From the NCBI GenBank assembly GCA_016802295.1, contig JAESIW010000207.1, positions 2,260,005 through 2,324,004 of the forward strand: a DNA stretch of 64,000 nucleotides, written 5' to 3'. The notes under the pieces were generated by a model. It was not told the DNA's origin and did not search any database. It saw nothing but the letters and a program-made list of their open reading frames with translations. This document shows positions 54,992 to 64,000 of the stretch, one piece after another. The DNA comes from Brachionus rotundiformis (lineage: Eukaryota > Rotifera > Eurotatoria > Ploima > Brachionidae). Position 1 is the stretch's first letter. Every line of letters starts with the position of its first letter. The position numbers were made by a program, and so were the translations under genes.

Positions 54992-56838
54992 TCAATTTTT
55001 AGGAGCATACAAAGCGAGGTCTTCTTTATAGTGGTTTACTTTTCGGCTCGGATTAAACGAAGGTTTTTCTGACTTGGTATTTATTTTTGTCTGTAAATTA
55101 TCCAAAGTTTCGCTTGTTTTCTGATATTGTTTACTTGTTTTGCCATAATTTAGGGCTTCTATTTCCAGACTTTTATTTAAATGTCTAATCGCATTTGCCA
55201 AATCGTTTTTCTTTAACAAAATGGAGCATAACAATTTGTAGCTTGTCACAAGCTTTGGACTAAAATCTCCATAAAGCTCAATTTTATTTTTAAGCAGTTC
55301 TTCCAAGAGTTTAAAGGCCGTCTGTTTTATTATTCAAAATTTAGTAATTAAATCATTTAATTAGATAAATTTTACATCATATTTTTCCTGTTTTAGATAA
55401 AATTTAATCATATCATTTTTGGCCATGATAATTTTTTCATTTAAACTACTGAAAAGTTTGGAATAGCCTTCCAAAGTTTGATTGTACAAATCTTCGGCCT
55501 TGTCCACACTTGTCATATCGTCTAATTCGGCGTAAATTCTTGCCATAGCTAACTTGCACTCACAAACATAGAACTCTGAGCCTAAAGATTCAAATTTTTC
55601 CAAACATTCTTTCATAACATCAATAGATTTGGCAAAGTTTTCTTTATTTGATTCAATTTTGGCTTTGTCATAGTAGATCTCAAAAATTATGTCCAAATCG
55701 GTTTGTCTCGATTTGAACAAATCAATGCATTTGTCATAGTATTCAATGGCATTGCTGTTTGACTTGTTAATGGCATATTGCCTTAAAATTACCAATTTTT
55801 TTTTAAATTAAAATCTAAATTTATCTTTATATTTGATAAATGAATCAAAAAAGATAATAATTTCTTACTTGGCAAGACAAAAGTTTATTTTCAACTTCCA
55901 GCTGCTGATTTCTTCTTTATTTTTTAGCTTAAGCTTTAATTCAGCCAAATTGTTTGTCCAATTATCAAAATACTCTTTAGCGCTTTCCAAAATTGATTGT
56001 CCACTTTCATTTCTAATTTAAAAAAAAATTATTTTACTAAAAAATGTATAATTTTTTACTACTCTTTGAGTAAAGTACATGCCCGACCATAAATATAATT
56101 AAGCATCATTTGATGCTTATCAATTACAAGTGGTGTAATTGATTCAAAATTATTAGATTGGTACTCGCTTTTGTTTGCTTCATGCAAAGTCTTATTTTTG
56201 AGCTCTTCATATAAAATTTTCCAAGCAGTTTCACAATGTTGTTTGGCTTGTTTAGGTAGGTTCTTAAATTCGAGGTAAATCAGGGCCAGTTCCGTATAAG
56301 TCATTGCGTATTTCCAATGGGAACTACCGTAAACCACTTGGCTCAAAGTGATGCATCCAAGACACTCATGAACCATTAAATCGGCAATTTTTTCATTTAT
56401 AGCAGCCAACTCATGGCTCTGAGAGGTGCATTGTTTTATATTAGATAGATTTTCTTTGAAAGTTTTTTTTAAATTATAAATATTTATTAATGATTTTTTA
56501 AAAGTTTCTAGAACTTGGTGAACTGCTTCTGGAAGCTGATCATTTGGTTCATACTCTTCGATTAAATTTTTCAAGTTTGATTCAGATCCAGCACTTTTGG
56601 GACTAGATAAAGAGCTAGAAAATGATTCTGTGTCCGAGAAGGTTGGAGTTTTGGTCTTTTTTGACTTGATGTCCGTGTCTGAAAATTCGCTGGAAAAGTT
56701 ATCTGAATACCTGTTTGAATTTTGTTTATCTTTGCTTTTACGAGTTGACTTGCTGGTAAGAGATTGTGATCTAGAGATAATTGATGATTTCTCCGAGTCC
56801 GATTCGCTCGAACTCCATTGACTTTTTTTTTTACTCAT
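54992..56838 (-). CDS. TTC23: tetratricopeptide repeat protein 23-like
   Basis: Exons 56063-56838, 55869-56012, 55376-55781 and 54992-55321, 551 residues. A Ser-rich, charged 95-residue N-terminus is followed by degenerate TPR helices. VVYGSSHWKYAMTYTELALI and YLEFKNLPKQAKQHCETAW are the family's best-conserved stretch. Later repeats include NSNAIEYYDKCIDLF, KAEDLYNQTLEGYSKL and NDLANAIRHLNKSLEIE. TTC23 and TTC23L are ciliary; vertebrate TTC23 works with IQCE and EFCAB7 at the ciliary base in Hedgehog signalling. It stands head to head with the polycystin-2-like gene, with an X-box between. I do not decide between TTC23 and TTC23L. Confidence 0.82.
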
Positions 56839-57308
56839 TTTTTAAAAATTTATTATAATTTAAAAAATAAGATTAAAATTTTCTATTTTCTTTATGTTGT
56901 CATGACAACAAGAATTAAGAAAATGCTCGGTCAAAAAAATCTAATTGATAGTCTAGCTTAATAATAAAGAAAAATATTTTTGATTATCTAATTAAATTAA
57001 AATTAGATAAAATTAAGAATACGAAAAATAAAAACATTTATTTTTTCACAAATTTATTTTTCATTCTTTCTATTGATTAAATTGAAAAACACCTCTTAAT
57101 AAAATTTCAATATAAAGCAGATTAAAAGAAAAATTAATGAAAATTTAAAAAAATATATTAATATATTAATTAATATTTTATTTTAATGGAATAATAAACA
57201 CTTAATTATTTACCATTTTTAATAATAAAAAAAAAAGCGCGCTTGCTTAGAATAATTTAGATAAAAACTTAATCAAAAAATTAATAATGATAAATAGAAA
57301 ATATTTGA
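56839..57308. promoter_or_regulatory. shared promoter region of TTC23 and the PKD2-like gene
   Basis: 470 bases between divergent start codons. It contains the X-box at 56896-56909 close to TTC23. No second X-box is seen near the channel gene, so it may be shared. The rest is AT-rich. Confidence 0.5.
56896..56909. promoter_or_regulatory. X-box (RFX) site, TTC23 side
   Basis: GTTGTCATGACAAC is a perfect palindrome and fits GTHNYYATRRNAAC fully. It lies 57 bases before the TTC23 start and about 400 before the polycystin-2-like start. Confidence 0.7.
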
Positions 57309-59894
57309 ATGCGATTTTTACAACTAAATAAGTTCTCTTATTTGGTTCGTAAACTAAATGGAGTCGACCAAATACCACCAGGAGAAGACATATTCAAAAA
57401 TTACAAGCTCTATGACAAATTTTTAAAATCAGCCCTAATAGAAACTATAATAACAATAAGTTTTGTGTTTGTTTGTATAAAATTTTTAATATTATACAAC
57501 AAGCTAGTAGATAGCACCCAATCTGTTTATTCAGATGATAAAAAAATGCTCTTTGCCAACCAAATAGTGGAAGATTTGCTATTTGAAATATACCATGAGC
57601 TGATTAGGCCCAATGACCATGGTGCTAAAGATTGGAGATTTTTATTTCAAACAGGCTCTTTCAAAAGAGCGATAAATGTCGTCAGTGAAAAGGGCCACAA
57701 TAAAGATAAATATCTGATAATCATAAAATATAAGATAGAAATTGGTGAAAAATCGACCAGTGTAGCTGCCAGTATTTTGGACGAAAAGTGCAAGAACACA
57801 GTTCAGTCAGAAAGCTCCCTATTGTTCTACTTCAATCCTGCTTCATTTGTTATAGATAGATTGTGCTTCAAAAGTCTGGTAAACAATTCAAAAAATGTAA
57901 ACATCAAGCTAATTGGCCTAGAGAATAAAGAATTTATTAAAATAATAGAACTTGATTCAAATTTTTTTAACAAAAAAATTTTTAAAAAAATGTATCATCT
58001 TAACATAGCTAAAAAAATAAATGATTTCGAATTTTTGATTTATTTAGTGATCTATTGTATATTTTTTGTATTCTATGCTATTGAAGAGTTGATTGAAATG
58101 GTCAAATATAAGACGAGCTATGTATCCAATTACCTAAACTTGGTTGATTTCATGCTCATTTTGCTGTCCGCCAGACTACTCGGATTCATTTTCTACAAGA
58201 CATCATACCAAATGAATGCAATTGAGACGTTTTCAAAAAATGACCGAAGGTCAAAACTGGACTCGAGCTTTAAGCTCAAATTTCACAAAATTGTAGGCAA
58301 AATAGAATTTTATAATGATTTTCTAAATTCGGAAACGGAAACCAACTTTGCCATTCTCCAAGTTATTTTAATTTGGATTAAAATATTTAAATATGTGAAT
58401 TTTAGTACTGGTTTGACTCAAATGAATGCTGCCTTGACCAAATCGGCTAATCAATTGATCAGCTATTTGTTTATTTATTTGATTGTGTTCTGCACTCATG
58501 CCGAAATGATGCACCGACTATTTGGACCCTATGAAGCCAATTTCAGTCAACGAATTTTGGCTCAATTTACCATGTTTCGAATGCTTTTGGCAAATATAAA
58601 TTTCAAATTTATAGCTGCTAGTCCAGTAACACAAATAATATTTTTCTCATTTTACATGACTGTTTTTATCATTTTCTCAGGTAATTAAAAATTTTTTGCC
58701 TAATTTTATAATAAAGTCAAAGCCCATAATTGTGGATAAATCTTATTTAAAACAATAATTTTAAAAAATGTCACATTTTGTCAAAAAACTAATTTATAAA
58801 GTAATCACTTATCAAAAAATAAGAACTTAGTTACAGTATTTTAAGCTAACTCATGTAAAAAGTAATATTTTTTATTATTAATAGTAATATTGAAAAAATT
58901 ATGAACATTATTAAAATATTAATGGCTTTATAAAATTTTTATTTTTATCTTGAATATTTCTTACTTACTTAATTTGAATAATTATAGATAAAAAAAAGAA
59001 AAATTAATACAAATAAAACTAAATTTATTCACATAAATAAAATATTTTTTATAAAAAAAATTTATAAGTTCAGCATGTTAAGAGTTAATTTTTTAAGGTA
59101 TTTTTTTGGCCATCATTAGCGATTCGTACTCTCATGCAATAGAAACTTATGAACCAAAGCCTGAATTGGACTATTTTAATTTTTTTGTCCGTCGTTTAAA
59201 GAAATATGGTGATTTTTTAAAGCTAAAAACATTCTGGTCAATGGTCAAAGAACATTTGTTGCTGGATGATCCTAACAACACCATTTCCCATCATATTACT
59301 CATTTAGAGGACGCCAAGAAAGCTTCTGAGTTCAGATCTTATTTACTAAATTTGAAATTTGATCCAGTCGATATAGATACTATTTTTTACCAATATAACA
59401 TAAATGAGACTGAAAGTGAGACATTGGATGAATTTGAACCAGTTGTGGAAGAGTCAAAAATCGACAGGGACACATGCAATGAGATAATCACCAAACTTGA
59501 CCTAACTGCCAAGAGAATAATCAGTCTTAATAGCAGAAAATTAACATTTTGCCAAGCTCAGATCAACACCAACTTCAAAATGTACGAGTATGATTTATAC
59601 TCTATTTATTCAAACAAGTCATTTAAGCTCTCTGGCATTGATTTGGTACCGCATCGGTCATTTAATCTTAGAGCTTCTAGCGCCCTGCCTCGCCTGCACA
59701 GCGAAACCAACACCATAAATGATGATGTGAACAATATCGATTATGACAACGTGTACACCGAATTCACCACTTGGAAAGATTATCGAAAATTGAAGCTTGA
59801 GTTGGACAATTTGGACACATATTTAAATGAAATTTTGAATGAATTACTCGATGTTTATCAAAGAAAAAAGCTGCATTCTAATAATTTTATCTAA
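57309..59894 (+). CDS. PKD2: polycystin-2-like TRP channel
   Basis: Exons 57309-58680 and 59098-59894, 722 residues, phase 1 junction FSG-IFLAIISDSYS. S1 (ALIETIITISFVFVCIKFLI) follows a 37-residue N-terminus; the large extracellular polycystin (TOP) domain spans about 63-235; S2 is FLIYLVIYCIFFVFYAIEEL; S3-S5 follow; the pore is FTMFRMLLANINF, and S6 is YMTVFIIFSGIFLAIISDSY. This matches PKD2/PKD2L: a calcium-permeable channel, often in cilia. The C-terminal 250 residues lack an obvious EF hand and end in a coiled coil (LKLELDNLDTYLNEILNELL). Sequence is divergent from human PKD2 outside S2 and the pore. Intron 1 is 417 bases. Shares its promoter region with TTC23. Confidence 0.88.
58681..59097. 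other. intron of the PKD2-like gene
   Basis: A 417-base AT-rich intron; nothing seen inside. Confidence 0.75.
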
Positions 59895-60074
59895 TTTTGA
59901 TTTAAATTTTAAAATAAAGATTTGTTTTAAAATGAATATTTAATTATAAACAAATATTTAGAGAAAAAAAATTGGTAAAAAAAATTTATAGAGAAGTATT
60001 CTTTTTTATTAAACTATAAAGAAATAATTATTGATCAAAATAGTTAAGTTAGTGTTCATTTAAAGTTCGAATAA

Positions 60075-60556
60075 ATGTTTTTAAATAGATTTATTGTCGG
60101 AATTTTAATTTTAAGTAATTAATAAGATAAAAATATTATTTTATTTTAATTTTGAATCTAAAATAAAAGATTATTCGGTGCAGTTAGCTTACTCGATTCG
60201 ATGTCTTGAATGCTTTAGCAATAATTGTGCCGATACCATTTATCCAGCTAGCACCAGATATGTTGACTGTAATGATGGTGTCAAATTTTGTTTAGTAACT
60301 ATTTAATTATTATTTAATACAAATGATTTTATATCAGAATATTTAGAAACTTGTGTTTACAAATGGAATGGTACAGAGGCAATGTGCAGCGCCAGATTTG
60401 AAGAGATGCTGTTCAAATAAACGAATTAGAGTCAACAACCGCACAGCTATCCAATACTGCTGCAATAGAAATGTATGCAACTCATCAAATGTCATTATGT
60501 TTAGTTATCTTTTTTATTTTTTTTCATTTATTGTCATTTTTTTAATAAAAAATTAG
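60075..60556 (+). CDS. Ly6/uPAR three-finger surface protein
   Basis: Exons 60075-60114, 60188-60294 and 60347-60556, 118 residues. Exon 1 is a signal peptide (MFLNRFIVGILIL); the acceptor at 60186-60187 is fixed by phase. The mature part opens YSIRCLECFSNNCADTIYP and has the Ly6 cysteine pattern: CLEC, C, C, C near VDCNDGVKFC, RQCA, RCC, YCCNRNVCN ending in the typical CN. A hydrophobic tail (MFSYLFYFFSFIVIFLI) fits a GPI-attachment signal. Such proteins modulate receptors, for example nicotinic ones, but no partner can be named. Confidence 0.85.
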
Positions 60557-61294
60557 AACTAACTTTTTTCTTAAGGAAGTATTTGACTCACATTTGAATT
60601 TGTTTAAATAATAATTAATTTAAGTTCTGATAAATTTTAAATTAACTAAATATTTTTTTTAAGTAAATGAAGTTAGGAGAAATCGATCGGAAAAGGAACT
60701 AATTTTTGAAATTATTCGAATGGTTTTTAAAGTTTTAGGAATAATTAAATTTTTAATTACTATAAGATATAAAGTGCCAATTACATCACATCGAACAAAT
60801 CGATAATTCACTCTCTTTTATTGTAATAAATGATCAAAATTAATTTTTTAGATTTTATTAAGAGAAAAAATTGTTTCCATAATAAAAATTTCCAATCAAT
60901 TTTTATAATTTGATTGAAACCCGAAAAAGATACCAAAAAATGATTATAAAAATATAAATTTTATATGGTTTGATTTCGTGAATAAAGGTAAAAATCATTT
61001 TAGCAAATGTTTATTAGAAATTTAAACTCTAGAAAAACAAAAACCAAAACTCATTTATAATTATGGATTGAAAGATCAAAAAAAAGGAAAAAGAAAAATG
61101 AATGACACCATTTATTGATTATCAAATATTTATATATTCAAAATTTTCTTAAAAATTGAGTTAATCTTAGCAAAAAAATTTTTTTTCCAAACAAATAGAT
61201 AATTAAACTTTTATTTTAAAATTATTTATCAAATAGAATTAGAAATTCTCAAAGACAATGCAGAGATCTATTGGCATTAAAAATAGCATTTTGG
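60557..61294. other. intergenic, convergent 3' ends
   Basis: 3' flanks of the Ly6 gene and the neuropeptide gene. AT-rich; no feature supported. Confidence 0.65.
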
Positions 61295-61723
61295 TTAAAA
61301 CCTAGTGTATATTCGGTCTTTTATGGTGTTATTTCTGAATTTATTGTCCACGATACTTCTTTTTCCAAATCTACCAAAGAAACAAATATATTTATTTAAA
61401 CACAATGTCCATTTTTATGCTTACCTTGATCTTGAGCTGACCGCATACATATTCATCAATTTGGCAATTAGATTATTTGATATAAGGTTGTTGATGAGTT
61501 TCTTGTCTTTTTCGGTCAAATATTGGTCTGGCGATTGAGCCTCATGGTCAAAACTGCGCTTATTGAACCTTTCATTGAAATCAATTTCTTTTTTGTCCAG
61601 TACTTTTTCTAAAAAATGCTCAAAAGCGATGGAGTTCTTGAGTGTTTTGGCATTGGTCGCGATAGCGATCACAAATATCAAATACCAACTAGAAACAAGC
61701 ATGTAACCAAACTTCATTATCAT
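61295..61723 (-). CDS. NPF: neuropeptide F/Y-family precursor
   Basis: Exons 61425-61723 and 61295-61370, 124 residues. A signal peptide (about 1-25, LIFVIAIATNA) is followed by a spacer ending in the dibasic site NKR (54-56). The predicted mature peptide is residues 57-101, opening SFDHEAQSPDQYLTEK, with an amphipathic helix (LINNLISNNLIAKLMNMY) and ending AVSSRSRF. It is followed by Gly102-Lys-Arg, the signal for amidation and cleavage, and a 20-residue tail peptide. An R-x-RF-amide end after a helix ending in Tyr is the NPF pattern (YYAIxxRPRF in relatives). The intron splits the penultimate Arg codon (AG|A), the conserved intron site of NPY/NPF genes. An internal KK (74-75) may not be cut. 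Pro-Arg of most NPFs is Ser-Arg here. Confidence 0.85.
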
Positions 61724-63242
61724 GAATATATAAATTTTTTTTAGTTTCTAAAAAAATACTCTTTTTTAAATAATGATTCAAATTTTAAAATTTGTTTATA
61801 TTTGATTATATTTTTTAGTAGGTATATAATTTTGTAAAATACTCAGGCAAAATATCCATTAAGAAAATGAATTTACTTGGAAACAAATAAATTTTTATTT
61901 CAATTTAATTGCTATTTTAGCTGACTTATTAATTTTGAGCTTAAATCTAACTATTGTTTTTAAAAGCATGCTGGGACTTAAGAGACTGACGGAATCATCC
62001 TACAACATTGTCTCTAATTCAAATCTTAATTAAATTTAATATTATTCACAAACTTATTCTCTAATAATAGTGTTACCTTTAGTGCTTAATTGAATAACAG
62101 AAATTACTCAATGTTTTTATGACGAGAATAACAAACAACATTTAAGCGGCGAGATCTCCTTAGATACGCCGAATGAATAGGAAAATTCCAACTCTTAAAG
62201 CTATTGGACTTAGTCGTCAGTGTTCTGAGCAAAAAATACCATCAACTTTACCAAAATTCTAATTCATTTTTATATACTCTAAAAAAATCGACAAATTTTT
62301 AATTGATTCCGTAAGCCTTAAGTGAAAAATTACTCAACATTTAAAAAAGAAAACAAAAATTAAAAAAATATTTTTGATTTTAATTTTTTATGAATTAAAA
62401 GTAAAAGTTTTTTTTTTAAATATATATAGCTTGTTTAATTTTTTATTTATTTGTTGAGATCAGATGTGGCCTAAGAAGATAATTCAGAGATAACTTCTCT
62501 AGAGGTCTGAGATGTAGTAGCTGTTTAGTTTTCAATTGTCAAGTATTTTATTAGGACAATTAATTTGGACAGCTCTTTGGTATTTTCCAAAAAAAATTAA
62601 TTTACTGTCTTAATTGACGTATTTTGTTGAAAAGGCGTTCGAATGACGTTTTTTTTAAAGATAAATAATTAAAATTTTTATTTTTTAAGATTAAGGAAAT
62701 AGTCTAGATTTAAAATAAAAATTTGACTGCCTTAGCTTTACTTCCCATTTTTTATTGAGGCTAATCGTCTTATCAACATTGAGGAAAAAATATCTAATTT
62801 TATCAATTTACTAAATTAATTTAAAAATTATAATTATTATTATATAATAAAACTAGAATAAAAATTAATATCTATTTATTTTGAAACTTTTTTTAGCCAG
62901 TTATTCAATGATAATCATATTTACCTTAATAACTTAAAAATAATTATTAAAAGATATAGAATTAGTTTTTAAAAAAATTTGCTTATTGAAAATATCATTT
63001 TTTTTTCAATATTATCTGAAGAGTGATAATCTTTGGAAATTTTTCAATCAAAAAAGATTTAAAGATAATAGAGTAATTTAAAACCGAAAAAAATATATTA
63101 AAATTCAACAAGCTTAATTAAAAAATAACGCGTTTTAATCAATTTGTTTACAACTGTTCAAAAGTGAATAAAAAATTGAAATCAAAATATCTTTACTTAT
63201 TTTTTTATTTTTACATAATTTTCATTTTTATGATTCACAAAT
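61724..63242. other. divergent intergenic region, neuropeptide and REP genes
   Basis: 1.5 kb between divergent starts. Slightly less AT-rich patches occur at 62140-62240, including a short GGCG...CGCC hairpin, and at 62450-62560. Neither translates sensibly and I recognise no RNA gene. Confidence 0.5.
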
Positions 63243-64000
63243 ATGAGTGAATTACCGCTAAAATACGATGTTATCATTGCCGGAACAGGCCTAACTGAGT
63301 CCATTCTATCAGCTGCTCTAGCCAGAATTGGAAAAAGTGTATTCCACATAGACAGGTAATGGACAGTTAATTAATTAGCCTAATTTAAATTTTGAATTGT
63401 ATCAAGAAACCAATTTTATGGCGGAGAATTTGCTTCACATTCTCTCACAGGTCTGATTGACTGGACCAAAAAAGTCCTTCAAACAGATGAACCCAATCCT
63501 TGCCAAAACAAAACTAATAACAATCTTAAAAATTATTTTACCGATATTGAATACACATGGAATACGATACTCGATCCAGAGTAATTTAAATATTTTTTTT
63601 TACCTAATTAAGCTCAATATTTTATTAAGTATAGAAAATAATTTGGTTAATGTGTCGAGAAAATTTCTACTCGACTTGTCACCTAATATTTTGTATGCTC
63701 GAGGTGACTTGGTCGAGTTGTTAATTTCCTCTGATGTTGCCAAATACTGCGAGTTTAAAATGGTTTCTCAGATTTTAACAATAGATAGCGATGGTTTACT
63801 ACAAAAGGTTAATTAATTTATTTCCTATTCTTTTATTAAAAATCTTTTAGGTTCCCACTTCTCGTTCAGAAGTCTTTAAATCAACCAAGCTTGGCATGCT
63901 TGAAAAAAGGATCATGATGCAATTTGTTCAATCTTGTCTTAAAGATGACTATTTCAAAGAGCTGATTGATCCAAAATCTGAACAATTTAGTTTTAAGGAA
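63243..64000 (+). CDS. CHM: Rab escort protein (N-terminal part, runs off the window)
   Basis: Exons 63243-63355, 63407-63580, 63630-63807 and 63851 to the edge. The start reads MSELPLKYDVIIAGTGLTES with the dinucleotide-binding GxGxxxS of the GDI/REP fold, then NQFYGGEFASHSLTGLIDW, FLLDLSPNILYARGDLVELL and VPTSRSEVFKSTKLGMLEKR. REP presents newly made Rab GTPases to geranylgeranyl transferase II. The long acidic insert of human REP1 is replaced by about 20 residues. The NILYARG segment and short insert fit REP better than GDI, where the equivalent segment is LKFLMANG-like. The C-terminal half lies outside. Confidence 0.9.

Noticed and set aside
1..64000. tRNA, rRNA, riboswitch and CRISPR features
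   Set aside because: No A-box/B-box pairs, no direct-repeat arrays and no conserved rRNA blocks were found. The genome is eukaryotic, so bacterial signals do not apply.

Overview
The window is nuclear DNA from an animal. It is very AT-rich. Genes sit on both strands and have canonical GT-AG introns, mostly 45-65 bases long, with standard stop codons. There are no operons, ribosome binding sites, tRNAs or CRISPR arrays. Motile-cilium genes (AK7, DNAAF3), a Golgi mannosidase, a reticulon, a TMEM63 channel, an ACE-type peptidase and a neuropeptide F-type precursor point to a small bilaterian. The motile-cilium genes argue against a nematode. A rotifer such as Brachionus fits the base composition and gene structure, but this is inference.

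Layout. 1-1225: intergenic DNA with a possible retroelement tail and coding-like scraps. 1226-2981: PHO84-like phosphate transporter. 3528-6136: adenylate kinase 7. 6228-8455: dynactin subunit 6, with a non-autonomous transposon-like unit in its large first intron. 8669-14842: HMG20-like factor, mitochondrial IF-2 and mannose-6-phosphate isomerase, each in one exon. 15921-16289: a short repetitive protein of unknown function. 16937-22194: ANP32, a reticulon with two first exons, and an Rnl2-type RNA ligase. 22673-28955: COQ7, a TDG-like glycosylase with an altered active-site motif, FDX1 (adrenodoxin), MRPS17 and GNL2. 29310-33283: Golgi alpha-mannosidase II. 33581-36714: a candidate micro-gene, an SDR16C/RDH10-type dehydrogenase, a second candidate small gene, and CHIC. 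36991-42001: EPS15 and DNAAF3, head to head. 43052-51462: TMEM63 and ACE. 51859-59894: an orphan-looking GPCR, TTC23, and a polycystin-2-like channel. 60075-64000: a Ly6 protein, an NPF-type neuropeptide precursor, and the start of Rab escort protein.

Exon structures were rebuilt by joining reading frames at splice sites so that phase and family alignment agree. For most multi-exon genes the summed lengths are exact multiples of three. Family names rest on remembered motifs, not searches.

The genes are mostly unrelated housekeeping loci. Two themes stand out. First, three ciliary genes (AK7, DNAAF3, TTC23) each have an RFX X-box-like palindrome 58-94 bases before the start codon. Second, the 61295-61723 locus encodes a secreted precursor ending in an amidatable RSRF-GKR, with an intron splitting the penultimate Arg codon, as is characteristic of NPY/NPF genes.
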